In this document: piece after piece, positions 23,948 to 31,702 of the stretch | Position numbering within the stretch: the first letter of the stretch is position 1 | How the letters are laid out: the number at the start of each line of letters is the position of its first letter | NCBI RefSeq assembly: GCF_015910445.1 | Contig: NZ_CP048882.1 | Span: 6,011,501 to 6,075,500 of the forward strand | Reading direction: 5' to 3' | DNA length: 64,000 nt | Source: Streptomyces bathyalis | GTDB taxonomy: Bacteria > Actinomycetota > Actinomycetes > Streptomycetales > Streptomycetaceae | Translations under genes and position numbers: made by a program | The notes under the pieces: generated by a model | The model's database searches: none | Told to the model about the DNA's origin: nothing | The model's input: only the letters and a program-made list of their open reading frames with translations

Positions 23948-24817
23948 TCAGCCGAACGCGGGGCGCTCAGGGTCGAGCGCGGCCACACCCTCCGTCGGGG
24001 AGGACGCCTCCGCGAAGTGGCGGCGCGGGATCCGGCCCGCGCGATGCGCCAGGCGGCCCGCGCTGACCGCCTGCCGCATCGCCTCGGCCATCAGCACCGG
24101 CTCCTGCGCCCTCGTCACGGCCGAGGCGAGCATCACGGCCTCGCACCCCAGTTCCATGGCGAAGGCCACGTCGGAGGCCGTCCCGGCGCCCGCGTCGAGG
24201 ATCACGGGCACTCCGGCGCGCTCGGCGATCAGCTGGAAGTTGTGCGGGTTGCGGATGCCGAGCCCGGAGCCGATGGGGGAGCCCAGCGGCATGACGGCCG
24301 CACAGCCCGCCTCCTCAAGCTTCCGCGCGAGGACGGGATCGTCGTTGGTGTACGGCAGCACGGTGAAGCCGTCGTCGACCAACGTCTCGGCCGCGTCGAG
24401 GAGTTCGACAGGATCGGGCAGCAGCGTGCGCTCGTCGGCGATGACCTCCAGCTTCACCCAGCCGGTGCCCAGTGCCTCACGCGCGAGCCGTGCGGTGAGC
24501 ACCGCCTCGCCGGCCGTGTAGCAGCCCGCCGTGTTCGGCAGCACGCCGATGCCGTGCTTCTCCAGCACGGACAGCACCGAGCCCTGGACCGTCGGATCGA
24601 GGCGGCGCATGGCGACCGTCGTCAGCTCGGTGCCCGAGGCCACCAGCGAGCGCTCCATGACGTCCAGGCTGGGCGCTCCGCCCGTACCCATGATCAAGCG
24701 GGAGCCGAAGGTGCGGTCGCCGATGACGAACGGGTCCGGTTCCGCCACCGGGGAGCCGGCGGACGGGGACATGTGCGGTTCGGGGCGCGGAGTGGTGTGG
24801 ACCGCGGTGCCTGTCAT
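23948..24817 (-). CDS. thiG: Thiazole synthase ThiG
   Basis: A 289-residue TIM-barrel enzyme that forms the thiazole ring of thiamine from DXP, the ThiO-derived imine and sulfur carried by ThiS. The Schiff-base lysine is Lys122 in TGWVKLEVIADE. GTGGAPSLDVMERSL, VLPYTNDDPVLARKLEEAG, PLGSPIGSGLGI and LDAGAGTASDVAFAMELG are all conserved. The start is ATG 24817, with AAGGAGG 10 bases upstream, giving a slightly extended Pro/His-rich N-terminus. It is the last gene of the riboswitch-controlled thiO-thiS-thiG operon, 5 bases after thiS. Confidence 0.96.
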   Translation of the reverse strand: MTGTAVHTTPRPEPHMSPSAGSPVAEPDPFVIGDRTFGSRLIMGTGGAPSLDVMERSLVASGTELTTVAMRRLDPTVQGSVLSVLEKHGIGVLPNTAGCYTAGEAVLTARLAREALGTGWVKLEVIADERTLLPDPVELLDAAETLVDDGFTVLPYTNDDPVLARKLEEAGCAAVMPLGSPIGSGLGIRNPHNFQLIAERAGVPVILDAGAGTASDVAFAMELGCEAVMLASAVTRAQEPVLMAEAMRQAVSAGRLAHRAGRIPRRHFAEASSPTEGVAALDPERPAFG

Positions 24818-24822
24818 ACGGA

Positions 24823-25053
24823 TCAGCCTCCTTGGACTGCGGTCAGTACCTCGACGCGGTCCCCCTCGGCCAGCCGCACGCGCGGCCACTCGCCACGGGG
24901 CACGACGGTCTCGTTGACGGCCGCGGCGACACCCGAGGGCGCAGCTGTGAGACCCGCCACGAGCTGGTCGAGGGTGGACTCCGAGGGGACCTCGCGCGAG
25001 GCGCCGTTCACGGAGACAGTGACGGTGGCGGCATGTGAGGGGACGGTCGTCAT
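24823..25053 (-). CDS. thiS: Sulfur carrier protein ThiS
   Basis: A 76-residue ubiquitin-like protein ending in the required Gly-Gly, which is thiocarboxylated to supply sulfur to ThiG. The beta-grasp pattern VTVSVNGASREVP, VAAAVNETVVPRGEW and EGDRVEVLTAVQGG is typical. Its start overlaps the thiO stop by 4 bases (ATGA), indicating translational coupling. Confidence 0.95.
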   Translation of the reverse strand: MTTVPSHAATVTVSVNGASREVPSESTLDQLVAGLTAAPSGVAAAVNETVVPRGEWPRVRLAEGDRVEVLTAVQGG

Positions 25054-26303
25054 GCTGAACGCTCCTGTGGCTCGCTTGCGAAGACAACCCCCGCAGCTTC
25101 GGTGCCGGGGTCACCGAACCTCGCCGGAGTGAAGGGGCGGGCCTGCTCGGGGAGTTCGCCGGTCGCCAGCAGTTCGCCCATGGCGTCGCCGGTGACGGGA
25201 GTGAGCAGCACGCCGTTGCGGTAGTGGCCGGTGGCCAGATGGAGGCCCGGCAGCGCAGTCGGTCCCAGCAGCGGCGCGTTGTCGGGCGAGGCAGGACGCA
25301 GCCCCGCCGAGGTCTCTATGAGGGGCAGTTCGGTGAGGCCAGGCGTGAGTTCGTGCGCGTCCCGCAGCAGTTCGTAGACGCCGCCGGCGGTGACCGTCGT
25401 GTCCCAGCCCAGCTCCTCGCTCGTCGCGCCGATGACCAGCTCGCCGTTGGCGCGCGGCACCAGATAGATGTGCCCGCCGCGCACGATCGCCCGGACGGTA
25501 CGGGAGAGGAAGGGCCCGTACGCGGACGAGGACGGCATCCGCAGCCGCAGCACCTGGCCCTTGACCGGGCGCACCGGCGGCAGCAGCTCGTGCGGCACTC
25601 CTTCGAGACGTGAGGCCCACGAACCCGTCGCCAGCACCGTCTGCCCGGCCTCCACCCGGGTGCCGTCGTCCAGCGTCACGCCTGAGGCCCGCCCGTCCTT
25701 GACCGTGAGCGCCGCGGCGGCCGCGCGCCGGAACGTCACGCCCGAACGTTCACAGGCCAGCAGCAGGGCCGTGGCGAGCCGGCGCGGGTCCGCCTGGTGG
25801 TCGCCGTCGACCCGCAGCCCGCCGCGAACGGAAGGGGCGAGCATCGGTTCGAGGCGGCGGCACTCGCGGCCCGTGAGCCACTGCGAATCGAGCCCGCAAC
25901 GCCGCTGAAGCGCGTGCAGTTGACGCAGATGCGCCCTGTCGTCGGCGTCGAGCGCTACGGCGAGCGTGCCGCAGGAGCGGTAGCCGATCTCCTGTCCGCT
26001 CGCCTCCTCCAGCTCCGCCGCGAAGTCCGGATAGCGGGCGGACGAGGCGAGGTTGAGCCCGAGCAGCGCCTCCTCGCCGTAGTGCAGCTCGGTGACGGCG
26101 GCGAGCATCCCGGCCGCCACCCGGGCGGCGCCGCCGCCCGGTTCGGGGTCGAGGACCGTGGTGGAAAGACCGCGCTGGGCTGCCCGCCAGGCGGTGACGA
26201 GTCCGATGACGCCGCCGCCGACGACGGCCACGTCCGGATGTGCCGGTGCTGCGCCCGACTCCTGGCCGGCGAGGGCGGTCCGGGGTGTGCTGGTGCGTCG
26301 CAT
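25050..26303 (-). CDS. thiO: Glycine oxidase ThiO
   Basis: A 417-residue DAO-family flavoenzyme that oxidises glycine to the imine used by ThiG. The FAD dinucleotide fold VAVVGGGVIGLVTAWRAAQRG lies at about 24-44, preceded by a disordered N-terminus. Other conserved pieces are AARVAAGMLAAVTE, the central barrel-like domain and the C-terminal FAD-contact segment TGHYRNGVLLTPVTGDAMGELL. It is the first gene of the thi operon, directly downstream of a TPP riboswitch. Confidence 0.93.
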   Translation of the reverse strand: MRRTSTPRTALAGQESGAAPAHPDVAVVGGGVIGLVTAWRAAQRGLSTTVLDPEPGGGAARVAAGMLAAVTELHYGEEALLGLNLASSARYPDFAAELEEASGQEIGYRSCGTLAVALDADDRAHLRQLHALQRRCGLDSQWLTGRECRRLEPMLAPSVRGGLRVDGDHQADPRRLATALLLACERSGVTFRRAAAAALTVKDGRASGVTLDDGTRVEAGQTVLATGSWASRLEGVPHELLPPVRPVKGQVLRLRMPSSSAYGPFLSRTVRAIVRGGHIYLVPRANGELVIGATSEELGWDTTVTAGGVYELLRDAHELTPGLTELPLIETSAGLRPASPDNAPLLGPTALPGLHLATGHYRNGVLLTPVTGDAMGELLATGELPEQARPFTPARFGDPGTEAAGVVFASEPQERSA

Positions 26304-26309
26304 GAGGAA

Positions 26310-26402
26310 GCTGCTTCTCCCTTCGCCGGAATGACCCGGATCAGGTTCGTACGGTCGGAGGCCGCAGCCTCCCTCTCAGCCCGGTGCGCCGGACTCCCGC
26401 GT
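26310..26402 (-). promoter_or_regulatory. TPP (thi-box) riboswitch upstream of thiO
   Basis: On the minus strand the conserved elements occur in order: CCGGGCTGAGAGGGA (CUGAGA core), a variable GC-rich P3 stem, then ACCTGATCCGGGTCATTCCGGCGAAGGGA. These are the pyrimidine-sensing and pyrophosphate-sensing parts of the TPP aptamer. It ends about 10 bases before the thiO start, so control is likely by blocking translation initiation. High TPP should switch thiO-thiS-thiG off. The exact P1 ends are approximate. Confidence 0.93.
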
Positions 26403-26578
26403 GCGATGTCGTCGATTGCGGTACGCGCCGGCTGCTGCCGGTGCCGCCTGGCGGCTCTTCATCGGGCCGTCTTGGCTTTGTACCGTTCAACCAGCGTACT
26501 GCGCCGCTGCCGTGGTGTGACCGCCGGGCACCGTGGCAGCCGCCTCTCGGGACCGCGTCACCGCCCTAGGATGATCGT

Positions 26579-27811
26579 GTGGGTGAGAGCCGGAGCGAGC
26601 AGCGGGTCGTCGTCGTTGGTGCGGGCATGGCCGGAGTGCAGACGGCCGTGCAACTGCGCGAGCAGGGTTGGCCCGGCGGGATCCGGCTGATCGGCAGCGA
26701 GCCCCACCAGCCGTACGACCGGCCCCCGTTGTCCAAGGCGGTCCTGCTCGGCAAGACCGACGACGCCGCCCTGGACGTCGACTTCGGCTCCCTCGGCGTC
26801 GACCTGGAACTGGGCAGGGACGTGACCGCGCTGCGTCCCGGCGAGCGCCTGCTGGAGACGGGGGCGGGCACCGTCGCGTACGACCATCTCGTCATCGCCA
26901 CGGGCGCCGAGCCGGTCGCACTGCCGGGCAGCGACGGAGTCCCCGGCGTTCACCTGCTGCGAACCCTCGACGACGCGGCACGGCTGCGCCCCGTGCTGGC
27001 GGGGCGGGGCGAGATCGTCGTGGTCGGAGCGGGCTGGATCGGTGCCGAGTTCACCACCGCGGCACGTGAGGCCGGCTGTGCCGTCACCGTCGTGGAGGCC
27101 GCGGGTGAACCGCTTCCGGGAGCGCTGCCCGCGGAGGTCACGTCGCACATGCGCGCCTGGTACGGAGAGAGCGGTGCGCATCTGCGCACCGGCGTCGCCG
27201 TGCGCTCGGTGGAGCGCGGCGGGGCGGTGCTCGCGGACGGCACGCGCCTGCGGGCCGACGCCGTCGTGGTGGGCATCGGCTCGCGTCCCGCGACAGGCTG
27301 GCTGGCGGGTTCGGGCATCGAACTCGGCGGGGACGGCGGCGTGTTCGCGGACGAGGGGCTGCGCACCTCCGCCCCGCACGTGTACGCGGTGGGCGACTGC
27401 GCCTCGTTCCCCTCGGCCCGGTACGGCGAGCGCCTCCTCGTGCACCACTGGGACAACGCGCTGCAGGGGCCCCGCGTCGTGGCGGCCAACATCGTCGCCG
27501 GGACGCTCCCGGACGGTGAGGCGGAGGCCGCCGTCTACGATCCGGTGCCCTACTTCTGGTCCGAGCAGTTCGGACGCTTCATCCAGTACGCCGGACACCA
27601 CACCGCCGATGACGAGCTGGTCTGGCGCGGCAGCCCGGGCGAAGCCGCGTGGTCCGTCTGCTGGCTGCGGGAGGGCAGGCTGAACGCGCTGCTCGCCGTC
27701 GGGCGCCCCCGCGACCTGGCGCAGGGCAGAAGGCTCATCGGGAGCGGCGCGCCGGTGGACGCGGAGCGTGTGGCCGACGCGGCGGTGCCGCTCAAGAAGG
27801 CCGTCCGCTAG
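26579..27811 (+). CDS. FAD-dependent NAD(P)H:ferredoxin/rubredoxin reductase-type oxidoreductase
   Basis: A 410-residue pyridine-nucleotide disulfide-type flavoprotein without the redox disulfide. FAD-binding VVVVGAGMAGVQTAVQLREQG is at about 9-29, the DRPPLSKAVL segment near 50, the NAD(P) fold VVVGAGWIGAEFTTAAREAG mid-protein, and the second FAD motif VYAVGDCASFP near 278. A Reductase_C-type domain (YFWSEQFGRFIQYAG) closes it. Relatives pass electrons from NAD(P)H to a ferredoxin or rubredoxin; the partner is not encoded beside it. TAGGAT sits about 6 bases before the GTG with no ribosome site, so it may be leaderless. It is divergent from the thi operon. Confidence 0.88.
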   Translation: MGESRSEQRVVVVGAGMAGVQTAVQLREQGWPGGIRLIGSEPHQPYDRPPLSKAVLLGKTDDAALDVDFGSLGVDLELGRDVTALRPGERLLETGAGTVAYDHLVIATGAEPVALPGSDGVPGVHLLRTLDDAARLRPVLAGRGEIVVVGAGWIGAEFTTAAREAGCAVTVVEAAGEPLPGALPAEVTSHMRAWYGESGAHLRTGVAVRSVERGGAVLADGTRLRADAVVVGIGSRPATGWLAGSGIELGGDGGVFADEGLRTSAPHVYAVGDCASFPSARYGERLLVHHWDNALQGPRVVAANIVAGTLPDGEAEAAVYDPVPYFWSEQFGRFIQYAGHHTADDELVWRGSPGEAAWSVCWLREGRLNALLAVGRPRDLAQGRRLIGSGAPVDAERVADAAVPLKKAVR

Positions 27812-27887
27812 CCCGGCGGCGCCGTGGGTCCGGCCCGGCCCGGGCCCGGAGGGGCGGCTCCGGCGGACTGGTGGCCGCCGCACAGTA

Positions 27888-27898
27888 GTGACTGTCAC
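27888..27898. promoter_or_regulatory. Palindrome upstream of the Rv2175c-like gene
   Basis: GTGAC-T-GTCAC is a perfect palindrome 22 bases before the GTG start of the helix-turn-helix gene. Its position over the likely promoter fits an autoregulatory operator. This is inference from position and symmetry only. Confidence 0.35.
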
Positions 27899-27920
27899 AG
27901 CGGGATGGCAGGCTGGTGGC

Positions 27921-28286
27921 GTGACAGAGATTGATGCAAAGACCGATGCTCTCGTCCCTGCCTGGCTCACCCTGCCCGACGTCGCCGAAAAGCTGGACAT
28001 CCCGGTGACCCGGGCCCGTCAGCTGGTCAAGGAGGGCCAGCTGATCGCGGTCCGCAGAGGGGAGGAGCGGACCTTGCAGGTCCCCGCGGACTTCATCGGC
28101 TCGGGCCGCATCGTGAAGGGCCTCGTCGGCACGATCACGCTCCTCAAGGACGACGGCTTCAGCGACGAGGAAATGCTGGAGTGGCTCTTCACCGAGGACG
28201 AGAGCCTCCCCGGCACCCCGGCGCAGGCCCTCCGTGAGAACCGGGGGACAGAGGTGAAGCGGCGCGCCCAGGCACTCGCCGTGTGA
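27921..28286 (+). CDS. Rv2175c-family winged-helix DNA-binding protein
   Basis: A 121-residue soluble protein. Residues about 14-48 form a MerR/winged-HTH-like domain (WLTLPDVAEKLDIPVTRARQLVKEGQLI), and the rest is the Rv2175c C-terminal domain (FIGSGRIVKGLVGTITLLKDDGFSDEEMLEWLFTED). In M. tuberculosis Rv2175c binds DNA and is phosphorylated by PknL, encoded next to it. Here the PASTA kinase lies about 4 kb away, separated by thiamine genes, so a kinase-substrate link is plausible but unproven. The start is GTG 27921. The N-terminal TEIDAKTDA contains possible phospho-threonines. Confidence 0.85.
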   Translation: MTEIDAKTDALVPAWLTLPDVAEKLDIPVTRARQLVKEGQLIAVRRGEERTLQVPADFIGSGRIVKGLVGTITLLKDDGFSDEEMLEWLFTEDESLPGTPAQALRENRGTEVKRRAQALAV

Positions 28287-28435
28287 TTTCCCGCACAGCG
28301 CCTGCCGCGGCACACCGCATCGCACCACCGCCCAGACACACGGTCACAACGCACACATCCGCCGGCGTGCGGGCCCGGCGCAGCGCGCGCCGCTGCGTCC
28401 GGTCCGCACGCCCTTGTCCCGGGGGGACGTCCCTC

Positions 28436-29116
28436 ATGAGCGCCACGAACGCCCGCCGTCTGCTCGCCAGCGCACGGCTCTATCTGTGCACCGACGCGCG
28501 CAAGGAACAGGGCGACCTGCCGGAGTTCCTCGACGCGGTCCTGCGCGGAGGCGTCGACATCGTGCAGCTGCGGGACAAGACCATGGAGGCCGCCGAGGAG
28601 CTGGAGCATCTCTCGGTCTTCGCGGACGCCTGCAAGCGCCACGGAAAGCTGCTCGCGGTCAACGACCGCGCGGACGTCGCCCACGCCTCCGGTTCCGAGG
28701 TGCTCCACCTCGGCCAGGGCGATCTGCCCGTTCCCGCTGCTCGTGCGGTCCTCGGTGACGACGTCCTCATTGGCCGGTCCACGCATGCAGAGGCGGAGGC
28801 CGCCGCCGCGGCGGCCGAGCCGGGCGTGGACTACTTCTGCACCGGTCCATGCTGGCCGACCCCCACCAAGCCGGGCCGCCACGCGCCGGGCCTCGACCTG
28901 GTGAGGTACACGGCCTCGCTGGGCACCGCGCGTCCGTGGTTCGCCATCGGCGGAATCGACGCGTCCAACCTGGACGAGGTGCTGGACGCCGGTGCGAGGC
29001 GCGTCGTGGTCGTCCGCGTCCTCACCGGCGCCGACGATCCGGAGGCCGCCGCTGCGGGGCTGGCCCGGCGGCTGCGGGAGCGCGCCGCCCGGGACGAGGC
29101 CGGCGGGCCGCGCTGA
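28436..29116 (+). CDS. thiE: Thiamine-phosphate synthase ThiE
   Basis: A 226-residue TIM barrel that joins the thiazole and hydroxymethylpyrimidine moieties to make thiamine phosphate. Signature elements are ARLYLCTDAR, GVDIVQLRDKTM, LLAVNDRADVAHASG, HLGQGDLPV and WFAIGGIDASNLDEV. The start is ATG 28436, preceded by GGGGGG, and it matches the family start; the upstream open frame is low complexity. The usual GPVFPTPTK loop is CTGPCWPTPTKPGR here. No TPP riboswitch is seen upstream, unlike the thiO operon, so the two loci are controlled differently. Confidence 0.94.
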   Translation: MSATNARRLLASARLYLCTDARKEQGDLPEFLDAVLRGGVDIVQLRDKTMEAAEELEHLSVFADACKRHGKLLAVNDRADVAHASGSEVLHLGQGDLPVPAARAVLGDDVLIGRSTHAEAEAAAAAAEPGVDYFCTGPCWPTPTKPGRHAPGLDLVRYTASLGTARPWFAIGGIDASNLDEVLDAGARRVVVVRVLTGADDPEAAAAGLARRLRERAARDEAGGPR

Positions 29117-29324
29117 CCGGTGCCAGCGGGGGCCCGGGCGAGGCGTCGACCCCTGCGGCGGACCCCTTCAGGAAATCGCTTTCGAACGGGGCACCGCAGA
29201 GGTGTTTCCGCTGCGTGACCGGTGTGCCCGCCGGGGGAGGAACCGCGGCGACAAGGGCGACGGAACGGACGTAAGCGCTCTTCACGCCCGGTCGCCCTCT
29301 AGCCAAGGCCGATAGCCTTCAACC

Positions 29325-30242
29325 ATGGCCATCGGTATCTCAGCTACCAGGACAGACAGCACGACGACAGTGCGTGACCTCCTCGCGACGGGGCAGCGCT
29401 CGTACTCGTTCGAATTCTTCGCCCCGAAGACCGAGAAGGGCGAGCGCTCGCTGTGGAACGCCCTGCGGCGGATCGAAGCCGTCTCACCCACGTTCGTCTC
29501 CGTGACCTACGGGGCGGGAGGCTCCTCGCGAGAGGGGACCGTACGCAACACCGAGCGGATCGCCACGGAGACCACGCTCACGCCGGTCGCGCACCTGACC
29601 GCCGTGAACCACTCCCGGGCGGAGCTGCGCAACGTCATCGGCCAGTACGCGGACGCGGGCATCCGCAACGTCCTCGCGATCCGGGGCGACCCGCCCGGTG
29701 ATCCGATGGGCGAGTGGGTCAGGCACCCAGAGGGCCTCACCTACGCCTGTGAACTGGTCGAACTGGTCAAGGAGTCCGGCGACTTCTGCGTGGGCGTAGC
29801 CGCCTTCCCCGAGATGCACCCCCGCTCCGACGACTGGGACACCGACGTACGCCACTTCGTCGACAAGTGCCGTGCCGGGGCCGACTACGCGATCACCCAG
29901 ATGTTCTTCCGCGTCGAGGACTACCTCCGGCTGCGGGACAGCGTGACGGCCGCGGGTTGCGAGACGCCGATCATCCCGGAGATCATCCCGGTCACCAACG
30001 TGAAGCAGATCGAGACGTTCGCACAGCTCAGCAATGCGACGATCCCGGACGAACTGGCAGAGCGACTCCGGGAGGTCGAAGACGATCCCGCGGCGGTACG
30101 CTCGGCCGGAATCGAGTACGCGACGGAGATGTGTGCGAGGCTGATGGCTGAGGATGTCCCCGGACTCCACTTCATTACGCTCAACAACTCCACGGCAACG
30201 CTGGAAATCCATCAGAATCTTGGACTCCACAATCGACCCTGA
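29325..30242 (+). CDS. metF: 5,10-methylenetetrahydrofolate reductase
   Basis: A 305-residue FAD-dependent TIM barrel producing 5-methyl-THF for methionine synthesis. YSFEFFAPKTEKGE near 22-35 holds the catalytic Glu. TFVSVTYGAGGSSREGT, NVLAIRGDPPGD and DYAITQMFFRVEDYLRL are conserved. The ATG 29325 has no clear ribosome site. The 208 bases between thiE and metF hold no gene and no recognisable SAM or cobalamin riboswitch. The next gene follows after 39 bases. Confidence 0.95.
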   Translation: MAIGISATRTDSTTTVRDLLATGQRSYSFEFFAPKTEKGERSLWNALRRIEAVSPTFVSVTYGAGGSSREGTVRNTERIATETTLTPVAHLTAVNHSRAELRNVIGQYADAGIRNVLAIRGDPPGDPMGEWVRHPEGLTYACELVELVKESGDFCVGVAAFPEMHPRSDDWDTDVRHFVDKCRAGADYAITQMFFRVEDYLRLRDSVTAAGCETPIIPEIIPVTNVKQIETFAQLSNATIPDELAERLREVEDDPAAVRSAGIEYATEMCARLMAEDVPGLHFITLNNSTATLEIHQNLGLHNRP

Positions 30243-30281
30243 GCCGAAGTAGCCGGCCGAGGCAGTGAGAAGGGGGCGCAC

Positions 30282-31619
30282 ATGGGCTGGACAGTCCTCT
30301 ACATCGCGTTCGGCATCGTCGCGCTGTGGCTGTTGGGCGAGGTACTCCTGCAGTACAAGGCGCGGCTGCGCTGGCGCGTACTGGCCTTCACCGGCTTCCT
30401 GTGCGTCGTGGCGGGGGCGCTGATCCCGTCGGTCGTCGTGATCGGCATCGGGATCGCCGCCTTCGCCACCGGGCAGACCTTCGTGACGCTCTCCTACCGC
30501 AGGGGCTTCGTGGCGGGCTGGGCACTCACCGGAGTGCCCGGTGTCAACCGCCGCCGCGACGAGCCGGAGCCGGAGCCGGAGTTCGAGCAGGTGCCCCAGT
30601 TCGAGCCCGCGCCCGAGCCCGTCCCCGCCCTCGCGGCGTCGGGCGGCTTCGGCGGCTCGGACGGGTTCCAGCAGAACGGCTTCGAGGCGAACGGCTACGA
30701 CACCGCTGCCTTCGCCACCGTCGACTCGATGAGCGCTCCCAGCGGCTTCGGTGGCGGGAACCGCTACGAGACGGGCGGCTTCCCCGTCGTCGACCCGATG
30801 GGCCCCCCGAACGGATTCGCTCCGAACGGCAACGGCTACGACAGCCCGAACGGCAACGGGAACGGCTACGACACGGCCGCCTTCGCGGCGCCCGGAGGCC
30901 TCGGCTCTTCCGTCCCCAGCGGCTTCGACTCCACGCAGGCATTCAGCCCGTTCAGCCCGGAGACCGAGGGCTACCAGTCCAACGGGTTCCAGGGACAGAA
31001 CGGTTACGGACCGCAGTCGATGGGCCAGGAGCAGGTCCCCGTCTACCAGCCCGGCCCGCTGCCGGACGAGACCGGCGAGTTCACCTTCGGCGGCTACGAC
31101 AGCTTCGGCTACCCCGCCGCGTCGCCGCAGGCCGGCATATACCAGGACGGCCAGCAGCAGTACGGCTCGTTCTCCGACCCGTACGCAGCCTTCGACAGCA
31201 ACGGCGCCGGCGCCCCCTCGTACGGCGGCTACGGCGGTTACGACGCCTACGGCGCCGACCCCTCCTACGGCGGCGGCGACCCCTACGGTGGCCTCGGCGG
31301 CGGACTTGGCGACCAGCCGGGCGGGTACGGCCCCCAGCAGTCCCCGTACGGAGTCTCCGACACCTTCGGCGGTGGCGGCGGCCTCGGAGCGGGCGGTGCC
31401 GGTGCGGACGCCTACGGGTCCATGTACGGCAACGGCGAGTCCTACGCCGACGGGCAGCCCTACTTTCCCCAGGCCCCCACCGGAGGCGCCGGCGCGTGGG
31501 TCCCGCAGCAGCGCGACCCGAACGAGCAGGTGCAGCAGTACCCGTACCAGAACGGCGACCCGTACGGATACGGCACGCAGGGCAACGGTTACGGTGCGGG
31601 CAACGGCTATTACTACTGA
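30282..31619 (+). CDS. Membrane-anchored low-complexity Gly/Asn/Tyr/Gln-rich protein
   Basis: A 445-residue protein of unknown function. Two transmembrane helices (about 4-24 and 33-65) occupy the N-terminus, joined by a short basic loop. A Glu/Pro stretch (about 85-110) follows. The remaining 330 residues are almost entirely Gly, Asn, Tyr, Gln, Ser, Pro and Phe with recurring units such as NGYDTAAFA, SYGGYGGY and NGNGYD, and the protein ends NGYYY. Composition resembles prion-like or condensate-forming domains. An AGAAGGGGG site precedes the ATG. Codon use is normal for the region, so it looks like a native gene, not recent transfer. Neighbouring metF gives no clue to function. Confidence 0.75.
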   Translation: MGWTVLYIAFGIVALWLLGEVLLQYKARLRWRVLAFTGFLCVVAGALIPSVVVIGIGIAAFATGQTFVTLSYRRGFVAGWALTGVPGVNRRRDEPEPEPEFEQVPQFEPAPEPVPALAASGGFGGSDGFQQNGFEANGYDTAAFATVDSMSAPSGFGGGNRYETGGFPVVDPMGPPNGFAPNGNGYDSPNGNGNGYDTAAFAAPGGLGSSVPSGFDSTQAFSPFSPETEGYQSNGFQGQNGYGPQSMGQEQVPVYQPGPLPDETGEFTFGGYDSFGYPAASPQAGIYQDGQQQYGSFSDPYAAFDSNGAGAPSYGGYGGYDAYGADPSYGGGDPYGGLGGGLGDQPGGYGPQQSPYGVSDTFGGGGGLGAGGAGADAYGSMYGNGESYADGQPYFPQAPTGGAGAWVPQQRDPNEQVQQYPYQNGDPYGYGTQGNGYGAGNGYYY

Positions 31620-31663
31620 CCGGCCCGAACGCGACCGACTGCCGCTGACGGGCAGTGGTGCGA

Positions 31664-31702
31664 GCTCAGTGGGATCCGCGCCGGCTCAGTAGGATCCGCG
31701 CC
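31664..31702. repeat. 20-bp tandem micro-duplication across the stop codon of the oxidoreductase gene
   Basis: GCTCAGTGGGATCCGCGCC at 31664-31682 is repeated as GCTCAGTAGGATCCGCGCC at 31684-31702, with one mismatch and a 20-base period. The second copy contains the minus-strand TGA of the CrtI-like gene, so the first copy is a duplicated 3' end. Confidence 0.8.

Noticed and set aside
29117..29324. SAM or cobalamin riboswitch upstream of metF
   Set aside because: No B12-box or SAM-I core sequence could be found in the 208 bases.
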